From positions 1 through 64,000 of the forward strand of contig CAZZUX010000002.1 in the NCBI GenBank assembly GCA_964657395.1: a stretch of 64,000 nucleotides of DNA. Reading direction: 5' to 3'. How positions within the stretch are numbered: position 1 is the first letter of the stretch; each line of letters begins with the position of its first letter. Shown here one piece after another: positions 15,993 to 25,160 of the stretch. Below the pieces are notes generated by a model. The model ran no database searches, had not been told where the DNA came from, and saw only the letters and a program-made list of their open reading frames with translations. A program made the translations under genes and the position numbers. Origin of the DNA: G963692885 sp964657395 (GTDB taxonomy: Bacteria; Acidobacteriota; Terriglobia; Terriglobales; Acidobacteriaceae).

Positions 15993-18095
15993 CTACTGTC
16001 CTCCTGCTGCGACGGACCTTGTTGTGTCTGGATTATGGGTCTTCTTTACGGGTAGATAGAAGTGCCCGCCTCGAAGAGCCGGTAGCGGCGCCATTCCCAG
16101 CCCCACCTCATTTGCTGCCACCTTGCGGCCGCCTAACGATTCGGGTTGCGCGGGGTCTGACCAGAACGCGCCCACGTCCACTGTGTTTTTAGGTTTCGGC
16201 TTGGCTGCAGGAGCGGTGCCGGTGGTTTGCGGGTGAGCGGCACCTGCAGGCGGCACCGGTGCCGCTTTCACTTCCATCACGTTGCGGTCGATCTTCCGCT
16301 GCTTGTTCACGAATGCCTCGATGACCTGGGCGGCCAAACGACCTGCAAGCTTGCCGTGCTCGCCGCCCTCGAACAGCACGCATACTACGATGTCCGGATT
16401 GCGGCGGGGAGAGAAGCCGACGAACCAGGCATTGTCCTTCACTGATTTCGAGTGGCCCATGCGGGCTGCCAGAGCATTGGACATGGTCTGGGCGCTGCCG
16501 GTTTTTCCGGCGAAATCAATGCCCTGCAGATGGGCGCTTGGGTCGGTGCCGACCGGCTCCAGCACCTGTGCCATGGCGTCCGTGATCGTCTCCCAGTTGG
16601 TCGGTGACAGGGGAATGGTTCTGTCACCGGTGCCGGGATAACTGTCGAGGAGGGCCTGTCGGAACTCCGGGGTAAGTTCGTCGCCGAAGACCAGGTGCGG
16701 CCGCTTCAACACGCCGCCGGAGGCGATGCCGCCGATGGCGCGCGCCATCTGGACCGGGGTTGCCGCCACGGCGCCCTGGCCGATGCCGACTGAAATGACT
16801 TCGCCTGCGTAGAACTTCTCGTGATAGTTCTTCATCTTCCATTCTTCGGAAGGCATCACGCCCGTGACTTCGTTCGGCAGATCGATACCTGTCTTTTGTC
16901 CGAGTCCCATGGCATGCGCCCACTTCGCAATGGTCTCGATGCCCATGCGCTCCGCGAGGGTATAGAAGAAAACATCGCAGGACTGATAGATCGCCTTGGT
17001 GATGTTCACCGCGCCATGACCGGCGTGGAACCAGCACTTGAAGAAGCGTCCATAAAAGGTGCCGCCGCCGCCGCAGTGCACGTTGAGGTTCTGTGCCATG
17101 CCTTCCTGCAGGCCGGCCACCGACATCAGGATCTTGAAGGTTGACCCGGGTGCCAGCTGCGCCTGGATTGCTTTGTTGAGCAGAGGATGATCCGGGTCGG
17201 TTACATATTTCGACCACTGGTTGCGCGTGATGCGGACTGAAAACTCGTTGGGATCGAAGGTCGGCCGGCTGACCAGCGCGAGCACCTCGCCGGTGTGCGG
17301 GTCCATGGCGATCATGGCGCCATTGCGTCCATTGAGCGCATGCTCGGCTGCGCGCTGGATGTCAATATCGAGGGTCAGCTTGAGGTCTTTGCCCGGTGTT
17401 GCGTGCTCACTGCCCAGCCGGCCTACTTCGCGTCCGTGGCTGTCGACGAGCACGTCGCGGGAGCCGTCGACACCTCGCAGAAGGGAGTCATAGGATTCTT
17501 CGATTCCTGACTTGCCGACCACGTCGCCAGGCTCGTAATACGCGTAGCGAGGATCGTTCAGCATGTCTTCGCTTACCTCGCCGACATAGCCGATGAGGTG
17601 CGCGGCGAAGCCGTCGCGCGGATAGAGGCGCCGCTGTTCATCGATGGTTTCGAGTTCGGGAAGCTCGTCACGGTGAGCTTCGATGAACTCTTCTTCGTCG
17701 GGTGTGATGTCGGCCTTCAGCGGGAGCGGCTGATACTTTGCGGCCAGTTTGTAGTGGTCGAGGATGGTTTGGATCTGGGCCACGGTCATGTTGAGGCCGG
17801 CCGCGATCTTCGGCAGGTCGGCTGCAATGTTCTGGCTCTGATCACGAATCAGGAAGCAGGAAATCGAGGGATAGTTGTCGACGAGCAGGCGGCCGTCACG
17901 ATCGAGCAGGCGACCGCGGGGGGCGAGGATCGGCACCTTACGGATGCGGTTCTGCTCTGCCAGCTCGTGATAGTTCTGCGCGCCCAGGATTTGTAACCGC
18001 CACAATCCGGATATGAGCACCAGCAGGATGCCCATGATGACGTACTGGACAACGGTCAGCTTGTAGGCGGGCAGTTTGTCGTCGCGATCGAACAC
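15993..18095 (-). CDS. mrdA: Penicillin-binding protein 2 (elongation transpeptidase)
   Basis: The 700-residue class B PBP has an N-terminal membrane helix (about 15-32), the pedestal domain starting NRIRKVPILAPRGRLLDRDGR, and the transpeptidase domain with the active Ser in APGSTFK, the second motif SCD in YQSCDVFFYTLAERMG, and KTG in FAGKTGSAQT. It cross-links peptidoglycan during rod elongation with RodA. The last 90 or so residues are a Pro/Ala/Lys-rich extension beyond the usual family end near QRKIDRNVME, which is long compared with E. coli PBP2 (633). It lies five bases after mreD. Confidence 0.93.
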   Translation of the reverse strand: MFDRDDKLPAYKLTVVQYVIMGILLVLISGLWRLQILGAQNYHELAEQNRIRKVPILAPRGRLLDRDGRLLVDNYPSISCFLIRDQSQNIAADLPKIAAGLNMTVAQIQTILDHYKLAAKYQPLPLKADITPDEEEFIEAHRDELPELETIDEQRRLYPRDGFAAHLIGYVGEVSEDMLNDPRYAYYEPGDVVGKSGIEESYDSLLRGVDGSRDVLVDSHGREVGRLGSEHATPGKDLKLTLDIDIQRAAEHALNGRNGAMIAMDPHTGEVLALVSRPTFDPNEFSVRITRNQWSKYVTDPDHPLLNKAIQAQLAPGSTFKILMSVAGLQEGMAQNLNVHCGGGGTFYGRFFKCWFHAGHGAVNITKAIYQSCDVFFYTLAERMGIETIAKWAHAMGLGQKTGIDLPNEVTGVMPSEEWKMKNYHEKFYAGEVISVGIGQGAVAATPVQMARAIGGIASGGVLKRPHLVFGDELTPEFRQALLDSYPGTGDRTIPLSPTNWETITDAMAQVLEPVGTDPSAHLQGIDFAGKTGSAQTMSNALAARMGHSKSVKDNAWFVGFSPRRNPDIVVCVLFEGGEHGKLAGRLAAQVIEAFVNKQRKIDRNVMEVKAAPVPPAGAAHPQTTGTAPAAKPKPKNTVDVGAFWSDPAQPESLGGRKVAANEVGLGMAPLPALRGGHFYLPVKKTHNPDTTRSVAAGGQ

Positions 18096-18100
18096 GGCGG

Positions 18101-18619
18101 CTACTCCCTCTCCCGGGTCTTATCGAGCAGCGCAAACAGGACGAGACCGACCAGGGTGTTGACGCCAGCCTTCAACAACTCGTGCCACCAGCTCCAGTTG
18201 AGGGCGATGCCTACCAGGTGCCGCATGATGAGCAGGTAAAGGAAACCGTAGAGGAGAGTAAAGATCAGGTTCAGCAAAAGGCGGGCGCCTGAGTTGTCGA
18301 CATCAATCTTGATGCCGATCGAGGCGGAAAGAAAACCGACAACAGTCTCCGAGATGCCGTTGATGCCGAGCGGGCGCTGTGTCAATGCATCCTGCAGCAG
18401 ACCGACGACCATGCCGGCCAATGTGCCGCTGATGGGACTGCGGCGGGTGACCGAAAAGTAAATCACCACGAGCAGAGGCAGGTTCAGGATACCGAACCAT
18501 GGGAACCGTAATGGCAGGTATGCCTGCATGGCTACTGCAATCAGCGGCAGGAAGAGCACCAGGAACCATGGGTAGGCAGGTGCTTCCATCTCACGGCGGG
18601 TGGTAGCGAGCATTGCCAT
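18101..18619 (-). CDS. mreD: MreD, rod-shape membrane protein
   Basis: The 172-residue protein has five or six hydrophobic segments and the MreD-like stretch GTLAGMVVGLLQDALTQRPLGINGI. MreD is an integral membrane component of the elongasome. Its ATG overlaps the mreC stop codon (TAATG), which implies translational coupling; an alternative start two codons later (18613) cannot be excluded. Confidence 0.88.
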   Translation of the reverse strand: MAMLATTRREMEAPAYPWFLVLFLPLIAVAMQAYLPLRFPWFGILNLPLLVVIYFSVTRRSPISGTLAGMVVGLLQDALTQRPLGINGISETVVGFLSASIGIKIDVDNSGARLLLNLIFTLLYGFLYLLIMRHLVGIALNWSWWHELLKAGVNTLVGLVLFALLDKTRERE

Positions 18620-19998
18620 TAGCGGGCACCCTCCTGACCGAGCTTCTGCACGTCCAAGTGTGCCTGCGGAGTAGCTGGAGGCGCCTGTTGAATAGTCGGC
18701 GGCTCCTCTGCACCGTCCGAAGGGGGTGCCGGCTTCTTCACGCGAGGTTTTGGCGGCACCGGCTCATTGGTGTTCGCTCCGTCCAAGCTGTCTGGCGGTA
18801 CTACCTTCGCCCTGACTTTTGGCCGGGCTGCAGTTCCGTCGAGCGCTGAGGCTGAACCGGCACCGGTCGTAGATCCATGCGGCACCGCTACGCCCGGCGT
18901 CAGACTGGTCGCCGAAGGTGTCTCATCCGGAGAATACTTATCCGGATGCAGCGCCTGGAGCGGCTTGATAGGACGGCCGATTTCACCGGCTGCTGCCTGC
19001 CCTACTGGACTCTCATCCGGATCGACGGGTGCGTCCGGATCGATATACCCGGGGAGCTTCTGGGCCAGTACGTCCGACGCGCGCTGCTTATCCGCGTCTA
19101 CCGCTGCCGCCGCTTCGCTCTTCGCGATGTCCTTCGCGGCCGCGGCCGGCATCTGGTCGCTCATCTGCGTCACGACGAGTACTTCTTCGAGATGCGACAG
19201 GTTCGCGGCCGGCTTGATGATGACGTCTACGTACGGTTCGCGATCGGCGTCTTCAGAGACTTTTTCAACGGTACCCACTGGCAGGCCGCGGGGGAAGATC
19301 TGGTCGCCGCCGCTGGTCACCACGGGCTCGCCTGGCTTGATGCGCTCATCCGGAAGGATGTTGATGATCTGCGGTTGACCGAAAACGTTGCCGCGCAGCA
19401 CTCCGCGTAGACGCGTTGACTGCAGCAGAACACCGGCACCGCTGGTCTGATCATTGATTAATTCCAGCTGGGAAGTGTGATTGAAGACATCTTTGAGCTT
19501 CCCGACGACGCCATCCGGCGTGATGACCGGCATCTCCGGCTTCAGTCCGTCGCTGCTGCCCTTGTTGATGAGCAGGAGGTGCGACTGGTCTGTTCCTGCG
19601 GTGCCGATGACCTGCGCTGGCTCGGTTTTGTAGACGTATTGCTCTTTGAAGGAAAGCAGGGACTGAAGTCTCTGGCCGGCGCGCGCGTCTTCCAGCAGCC
19701 CTGCCTGTTCCAGGTGCAGCCGGTTCACCTCGGCCAGGAGGCGCTGATTCTCGTCACGGGTGTCGCGCAGGTCGATATAGTTCGACCAGAAACCACGGGT
19801 GCCGGATCCCACGTGCTGCAACGCTTTTTCAGGCGGCGCCACCAGTGCTACAACCCAGTAACGCCAGAGCCGCACATTATGCCTGTCCTGCCCGTTCGCC
19901 ATGGGATGACGAATCTGTGTAGCAAGTCCCAGGAATTGCGCAAACAGCACAAACGCAAACACCAGGATGTCTTTGTAGCGACCGAAAAAGGTGTCCAT
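18619..19998 (-). CDS. mreC: MreC with a long proline-rich C-terminal extension
   Basis: The 459-residue protein has one membrane helix (about 10-25), a coiled-coil stretch (about 75-115; LRDTRDENQRLLAEVNRL) and the periplasmic beta domains with TPDGVVGKLKDV and EPVVTSGGDQIFPRGLPVG. The normal MreC core ends near residue 280. The remaining 179 residues are a Pro/Ala/Asp-rich tail with no recognisable domain. MreC links MreB/MreD to PBP2. The tail would be periplasmic and disordered; similar tails occur in PBP2 and the class A PBP of this window. Confidence 0.92.
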   Translation of the reverse strand: MDTFFGRYKDILVFAFVLFAQFLGLATQIRHPMANGQDRHNVRLWRYWVVALVAPPEKALQHVGSGTRGFWSNYIDLRDTRDENQRLLAEVNRLHLEQAGLLEDARAGQRLQSLLSFKEQYVYKTEPAQVIGTAGTDQSHLLLINKGSSDGLKPEMPVITPDGVVGKLKDVFNHTSQLELINDQTSGAGVLLQSTRLRGVLRGNVFGQPQIINILPDERIKPGEPVVTSGGDQIFPRGLPVGTVEKVSEDADREPYVDVIIKPAANLSHLEEVLVVTQMSDQMPAAAAKDIAKSEAAAAVDADKQRASDVLAQKLPGYIDPDAPVDPDESPVGQAAAGEIGRPIKPLQALHPDKYSPDETPSATSLTPGVAVPHGSTTGAGSASALDGTAARPKVRAKVVPPDSLDGANTNEPVPPKPRVKKPAPPSDGAEEPPTIQQAPPATPQAHLDVQKLGQEGAR

Positions 19999-20213
19999 GG
20001 ATACTACGCGTAGGGCGAAGAGCGCTTCGCGCGCGGTTGAGAGTGGAGGTGGATGGCAAGTTCCAATGCCGGATACGAAACCCGGAAAACTGATTCGGGG
20101 GTACGTCGCAAGCGGGGGTGCCTTACAGATCGCAACCGGGATGCAGGTCGGAACCCGATGCCGATGCGGCTTTGGTCAGCAGGACAGATCATGGATGTTA
20201 TCTCGGTATCGGG
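19999..20213. other. Gap between mreB and mreC
   Basis: These 215 bases lie within the mre cluster. I see no gene and no strong hairpin. Such a gap could hold a second promoter for mreC onward, but no clear -35/-10 pair stands out. Confidence 0.3.
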
Positions 20214-21278
20214 CTAATCAATCTTGATCTTGCGCAGCAACCGGAAGTCAGACAACATTTTTCCGGTACCCAGTACCACGGACGCCAGCGGGTCATCCGC
20301 AATGGAGACTGGCAGGCCGGTTTCTTCGCGGATCCGCTTGTCTAGGTTCTTGATAAGAGCACCGCCACCGGTCAGCACGATGCCACGGTCGCTGATATCT
20401 GCGGACAACTCCGGCGGGGTGCGCTCCAGGGCGACGCGAATCGCATTCATGATGGTCGAAATGCATTCTGTGAGGGCTTCGCGAATTTCGCCGTCGTCGA
20501 TGGTGATCGTCTTCGGGACACCTTCGATCAGGTTGCGTCCTTTGATCTCGAGCGTGAGAGGTTTGTCCAGCGGGTAGGCCGAACCGATTTCCATCTTGAT
20601 CTGCTCTGCGGTCCGCTCGCCGATCAGCAGATTGTACTTGCGCTTGAGGTAATTCATGATGGCCTCGTCCATCTGGTTGCCGGCCATGCGGACGGAGCGC
20701 GAATAGACGATGCCTGAGAGCGAGATGACGGCGATGTCCGTGGTGCCGCCGCCGATGTCGACGACCATGTTGCCGGAGGGCTCGGTGATGGGCAGACCGG
20801 CACCAATGGCGGCGACCATGGCCTGCTCTACCAGGAAAACCTCGCTTGCCTTGGCGCGGTAGGCTGAATCTTCAACGGCGCGCTTTTCCACCTGCGTGAT
20901 CTCGGATGGTACGCCGATGACGATCCTCGGATGGACCAGCATCTTGCGGTTGTGAGCTTTCTGAATGAAGTAGTTCAGCATCTTCTCGGTGACTTTGAAG
21001 TCAGCGATGACACCGTCTTTCATGGGCTTGATGGCAACGATGTTGCCGGGAGTCCGGCCAAGCATTTCCTTGGCTTCCTTGCCGACTGCCTCAACTTCTC
21101 CAGTGTTCTTGTTCAGCGCGACAATGGAGGGTTCGTTGACCACGATCCCTTTGCCGCGGGCGTACACCAGGGTGTTCGCCGTTCCCAGGTCAATAGCCAG
21201 GTCGGAGGAGAAAACACTGAACAGCGAGCGCATGCTGTGCGAACGCGATGACCGGGAGGAGAATCCATTCGATGACAT
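20214..21278 (-). CDS. mreB: MreB, actin-like rod-shape protein
   Basis: The 354-residue protein shows the actin-fold nucleotide motifs: DLAIDLGTANTLVY (phosphate 1), VVDIGGGTTDIAVISL (phosphate 2) and GIVLTGGGALIKNLD (adenosine). It forms membrane-bound filaments that organise the elongation machinery encoded downstream. The start is either the ATG at 21278 or M16 at 21233 (MRSLFSVFSSD), where many MreB proteins begin; neither has a clear ribosome site. It is divergent from the aldehyde dehydrogenase gene. Confidence 0.95.
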   Translation of the reverse strand: MSSNGFSSRSSRSHSMRSLFSVFSSDLAIDLGTANTLVYARGKGIVVNEPSIVALNKNTGEVEAVGKEAKEMLGRTPGNIVAIKPMKDGVIADFKVTEKMLNYFIQKAHNRKMLVHPRIVIGVPSEITQVEKRAVEDSAYRAKASEVFLVEQAMVAAIGAGLPITEPSGNMVVDIGGGTTDIAVISLSGIVYSRSVRMAGNQMDEAIMNYLKRKYNLLIGERTAEQIKMEIGSAYPLDKPLTLEIKGRNLIEGVPKTITIDDGEIREALTECISTIMNAIRVALERTPPELSADISDRGIVLTGGGALIKNLDKRIREETGLPVSIADDPLASVVLGTGKMLSDFRLLRKIKID

Positions 21279-21501
21279 TGTGTTTGCAGGCTTTTCCGTT
21301 GAACTTGATTATCATCATACGGCGAGTAACGTTACGTCACCTATACAACGAAGGTGGTTCCCAAGTTGCTACGGTGGTAGCTGTCTTCTGCCACCAAGTG
21401 GCCAACTTGCGCGCGTAAGTCGCGGCCAACGGTGTTGCTTATACGTTATCCTCTAGTGTTTGGCCTGCATCCGCCAGGCCTCCATATAGAACGGAGCAAC
21501 T

Positions 21502-23004
21502 GTGGCAAAGACTTACGGCAACTTCATCGGCGGCAAATTTGTGCCATCCCACTCCGGCAAGACATTCCAGAACCTGAATCCCGCCAATCATGATGACGTC
21601 GTCGGCATTTTTCCGGCTTCAGATTCCTCTGACATCGACGACGCGGTCGCTGCGGCGAAAAAGGCATACACCACCTGGCGCCTCACACCGGCACCAAAGC
21701 GGGCAGAGATCCTGTACCGCACAGGCGAAATCCTGCTGAAGAAAAAGGAGCAGTATGCGCAGGAAATGACGCGCGAGATGGGGAAGGTTCTGACTGAGAC
21801 GCGGGGGGATGTGCAGGAAGCGATTGACACGGCCTACTACATGGCAGGCGAAGGGCGGCGGCTTTTTGGGCAGACGACACCTTCAGAGTTGCAGAACAAG
21901 TTTGCCATGTCTGTGCGCATGCCGGTTGGCGTGGTCGGCATGATCGCGCCATGGAATTTTCCCATGGCGATCCCGTCATGGAAGCTCTTTCCCGCCCTGG
22001 TCTGTGGCAATACCTGCGTCATCAAGCCCGGCGAAGACACGCCGCTTTCCACTTACAACCTGGTGGAGGCACTGGTGGAAGCGGGGCTACCGGACGGCGT
22101 TGTCAATATTGTTACGGGGTATGGTCCGGAAGCCGGAGCACCGCTTGTTGCTCATCCTGACACCCGCGCGATTTCGTTTACTGGCTCCAGCGAAGTGGGC
22201 CGGATCGTCGGCCAGACAGCAGCGGGTTTGTTCAAGCCCTGCTCCCTCGAAATGGGCGGCAAAAATGCCATGATCGTGCTCGAAGACGCCAATCTCGATC
22301 TGGCGCTTGACGGTGCACTTTGGGGTGCGTTCGGTACGACCGGCCAGCGCTGCACGGCCACCAGCCGCATCATCGTCGACAAAAAGATTGCCGGCACCTT
22401 CGCTGAAAGACTGGTCTCTCGTGCGAAGGCACTCAGGGTTGGGGACGGTTTGAAGGATGGCATCGAGATGGGTCCGCAGGTCAACCAGCAGCAGATTGAG
22501 ACCTCGGCCCGGTATTCCGAGATTGCGCAAAAAGAGGGTGCGAAGCTGCTTTGCGGTGGCCAGCGCCTGACCGGCACCGCCTCCGGATTTAGTTACGACA
22601 ACGGCACCTTCTTCGCACCGACGGTTTTCGGATCGGTGAAGCCAGGCATGCGGATCGCCCAGGAAGAGGTCTTCGGTCCCGTAGTCAGCCTGATTGAATG
22701 TGACGGGGTCGAGGACGCACTTGAGATTGCGAATGGCATCCAGTACGGACTGTCGACTTCACTCTACTCACGCGACGTCAACAAGGCCTTTCGCGCCATG
22801 CGCGACCTGGAAGCCGGGATCACGTATATCAACGCGCCGACGATAGGTGCCGAGGTGCATCTGCCTTTTGGCGGCGTAAAGCAGACCGGCAACGGTCATC
22901 GCGAAGGCGGCACCGGTGCGCTCGACTTCTACACCACGTGGAAATCCATCTATATCGATTACTCCGACAAACTCCAACGAGCGCAAATCGACACTGGCGA
23001 GTAG
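21502..23004 (+). CDS. Aldehyde dehydrogenase (NAD(P)+-dependent)
   Basis: The 500-residue protein is a full-length ALDH-superfamily member: IAPWNFP (nucleotide-binding region), FTGSSEVGR, the general base E250 in LEMGGK, and the nucleophile C284 in GQRCTATS. The C-terminal pattern LPFGGVKQTGNGHREGG and IDYS resembles ketoglutarate-semialdehyde or related dehydrogenases, so it may oxidise a semialdehyde from amino acid or sugar-acid catabolism; the substrate is not certain. It begins with GTG at 21502. Alanine dehydrogenase follows 29 bases downstream, suggesting a shared operon. Confidence 0.85.
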   Translation: MAKTYGNFIGGKFVPSHSGKTFQNLNPANHDDVVGIFPASDSSDIDDAVAAAKKAYTTWRLTPAPKRAEILYRTGEILLKKKEQYAQEMTREMGKVLTETRGDVQEAIDTAYYMAGEGRRLFGQTTPSELQNKFAMSVRMPVGVVGMIAPWNFPMAIPSWKLFPALVCGNTCVIKPGEDTPLSTYNLVEALVEAGLPDGVVNIVTGYGPEAGAPLVAHPDTRAISFTGSSEVGRIVGQTAAGLFKPCSLEMGGKNAMIVLEDANLDLALDGALWGAFGTTGQRCTATSRIIVDKKIAGTFAERLVSRAKALRVGDGLKDGIEMGPQVNQQQIETSARYSEIAQKEGAKLLCGGQRLTGTASGFSYDNGTFFAPTVFGSVKPGMRIAQEEVFGPVVSLIECDGVEDALEIANGIQYGLSTSLYSRDVNKAFRAMRDLEAGITYINAPTIGAEVHLPFGGVKQTGNGHREGGTGALDFYTTWKSIYIDYSDKLQRAQIDTGE

Positions 23005-23033
23005 AGACACATAAGATCGGAACAGGAGAAGCG

Positions 23034-24149
23034 ATGATCATTGGAGTACCCAAAGAGATTAAGGACCATGAGAGCCGTGTCGGCATCACACCGGCCGGAG
23101 TGAAGGCCCTGGCCGAGGCTGGCCACAAAGTCTTGGTGGAAACGCATGCCGGCGAGCTGTCTGCGTTCAGCGATGACGACTTCCAGGCAGCCGGCGCGGA
23201 AATTGTCGGCTCTGCTCATAATGTCTGGGGCATGGCCGACATGGTCGTCAAGGTCAAAGAACCCGTGGAAAAGGAATATGGGCATTTCCGCGAAGGGCTC
23301 GTTCTTTTTACGTATCTGCACCTCGCGCCGCTTCCGGGACTCACCGAAAAACTGCTGACCAAGAAGGTGACGGGCATTGCCTACGAGACCATTCGGGATC
23401 GCCAGGGCACCCTGCCGCTGCTTACTCCCATGTCGGAGGTGGCGGGACGCATGTCTGTCCAGGTTGGCGCCACGTATCTAGAAAAGGAAAAGGGCGGGCG
23501 GGGTGTTCTACTTGGCGGGGTGCCGGGGGTGCCGCCTGCGAAGGTCTGCATAATCGGTGGCGGCATCGTCGGCACCAATGCAGCAAAGATCGCGCTGGGG
23601 ATGGGTGCCCGGGTCAAGATCGTTGACCTCAATCTGAACAGGCTGCGCGAACTGGACGACATTTTCAATGGCCGCCTTATAACGGTAGCGTCCAATTCCT
23701 ACAACGTTGCTCGTGCCACGGAAGAGGCTGACCTTGTTATAGGCGGAGTGCTGATTCCGGGTGCAGCGGCACCTAAAATTGTCACGAAGGCCATGGTTGC
23801 AAGGATGAAGAAAGGCTCTGTGATCGTCGACGTTGCGATTGACCAGGGCGGATGCATCGAGACGGCTCGTCCCACGACTCACAGCGACCCATCGTATGAA
23901 GTCGACGGAGTCGTTCACTATTGCGTTACCAATATGCCTGCAGCCGTGCCTAACACTTCCACCCTGGCTCTTACCAACGCAACGTTCCCGTATGTCATGC
24001 GGCTGGCTCGTGATGGGGCGAAGGCTGCAATTCTGAGTGACGACGGTATCCGCGAAGGTGTGAATACTTATGATGGACGCCTAACGTACAGCGCCGTCGC
24101 ACAGTCCCAAGGGAAGCCCTGGCGGGCAGTTCGTGAGATTCTTGCCTGA
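23034..24149 (+). CDS. ald: Alanine dehydrogenase
   Basis: The 371-residue enzyme starts at the ATG at 23034 (MIIGVPKEIKDHESRVG) with CAGGAG nine bases upstream; an open extension upstream is spurious. The family signature at the N-terminus is clear, as are KVKEP, LAPLPGLT, the Rossmann motif GGGIVGTNAA, and VDVAIDQGGCIETARPTTHSDP. It interconverts L-alanine and pyruvate with NAD+ and ammonia in the cytoplasm. The neighbouring aldehyde dehydrogenase suggests a catabolic operon feeding pyruvate. Confidence 0.95.
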   Translation: MIIGVPKEIKDHESRVGITPAGVKALAEAGHKVLVETHAGELSAFSDDDFQAAGAEIVGSAHNVWGMADMVVKVKEPVEKEYGHFREGLVLFTYLHLAPLPGLTEKLLTKKVTGIAYETIRDRQGTLPLLTPMSEVAGRMSVQVGATYLEKEKGGRGVLLGGVPGVPPAKVCIIGGGIVGTNAAKIALGMGARVKIVDLNLNRLRELDDIFNGRLITVASNSYNVARATEEADLVIGGVLIPGAAAPKIVTKAMVARMKKGSVIVDVAIDQGGCIETARPTTHSDPSYEVDGVVHYCVTNMPAAVPNTSTLALTNATFPYVMRLARDGAKAAILSDDGIREGVNTYDGRLTYSAVAQSQGKPWRAVREILA

Positions 24150-24241
24150 TCCAGACGCAGGTGCCGGTCTGTCTTTCAGTCAAAATGGACGGCACCTGCT
24201 GCGTGGGTCCCGGATTAATCGTCTCCGCAGCACATAAACAG

Positions 24242-24265
24242 AAGGCGTGGCCGGTGCCACGCCTT
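24242..24265. terminator. Bidirectional intrinsic terminator
   Basis: AAGGCGTGGC and GCCACGCCTT form a perfect 10-bp stem with a CGGT loop, followed by TT on the + strand. It lies between the converging ald and lipoprotein genes and can serve both. Confidence 0.75.
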
Positions 24266-24287
24266 TTAACAGCGTTGTTCATCTCGC

Positions 24288-25034
24288 TTAGCGCACTGTG
24301 ACGCTGTGCGACAGGCGGAATGTCAATACTGTCTCAGCCGGGATCACAATCGGCTTGTTATCTGTGAATGCTGTGCCCGCCGTGCCGGCACCGGCACCTG
24401 CCAGACCGCCTATCAGCAGGCCCTTGCCGCCGCCTGCCAGGCCGCCAATAAGTCCGCCCAGACCGGCACCGCCGCCCGCCAGTACTGCTGTACGCTTGCC
24501 CTTACCTTGGGACACCCGCTCGACTGTCGCGGTCTGAACCGGGTAGGTACGCCCGTCGGCTTTCACTGAGTCCAGCTGCACCTCCAGGAAGCCTGCGCCC
24601 TTAAAGCGTCCTCGATTCTTGGTTGCCACCACTGTGCCCGATGCCGGCGAACCGGCGCGAATGACCGTCCGTCCGTTTACGACGACCGGCGTACTCACTG
24701 TCGCTGTAAAGGTCTGACCCTCTGTGGCCGTTTTCGAATCGATCGTCTGACCCATGCTGACACTGATACGGGTGTCTGCAGGGATGGTGTAGACGACGGG
24801 CGCCGCAGGCGCCGCTGCCATTGGTGCTGCCGGGGCAGGAGCAGGTGCCGGTGCCATCTGGCTGCCTGTCGGCGGTGTGGCACTCATCGTCCCCGCCGCA
24901 GGTGCAGGTGCCGGGGCTGGTGCCGGCGTCGATTGCGCGGCCTGGTCTGCAGGCTTGTTGTTGCATCCGCTCGCCAGAAGGCCGGCAAGAGCCAGGGGAA
25001 GAAGAACACGGGTCGTCGTGGAATTGATTTTCAT
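24288..25034 (-). CDS. Lipoprotein with a Pro/Ala linker and glycine-zipper domain
   Basis: The 248-residue protein has a type II signal peptide with lipobox LASGC (lipidated C24). A Pro/Ala/Met-rich low-complexity linker follows (about 35-80), then a globular part with TRISVSMGQTIDSKTATEGQTFTATV and GSPASGTVVATKNRGRFKGAG, and a glycine-zipper segment (about 185-225; GGLIGGLAGGGKGLLIGGL). Glycine zippers usually insert into or associate with membranes. The protein is exported, and the function is unknown. The central part resembles a beta-rich domain seen in acidobacterial hypothetical proteins. Confidence 0.75.
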   Translation of the reverse strand: MKINSTTTRVLLPLALAGLLASGCNNKPADQAAQSTPAPAPAPAPAAGTMSATPPTGSQMAPAPAPAPAAPMAAAPAAPVVYTIPADTRISVSMGQTIDSKTATEGQTFTATVSTPVVVNGRTVIRAGSPASGTVVATKNRGRFKGAGFLEVQLDSVKADGRTYPVQTATVERVSQGKGKRTAVLAGGGAGLGGLIGGLAGGGKGLLIGGLAGAGAGTAGTAFTDNKPIVIPAETVLTFRLSHSVTVR

Positions 25035-25160
25035 GGCAGCCCTAGGATGCCACAGTCCTGACTACTTGGCGAGATGCTTGTCGCTCCAGCCGCCTGTCCG
25101 CGCTTCGCTGAGCTAGTGAAAAGGCCAGCCCTATAATTCAAGGTTGGAGGGATACGGCTG

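Noticed and set aside
19991..20227. Plus-strand frame of 78 codons in the mreB-mreC gap
   Set aside because: It overlaps both mre genes at its ends, has no ribosome site and its composition is unremarkable.
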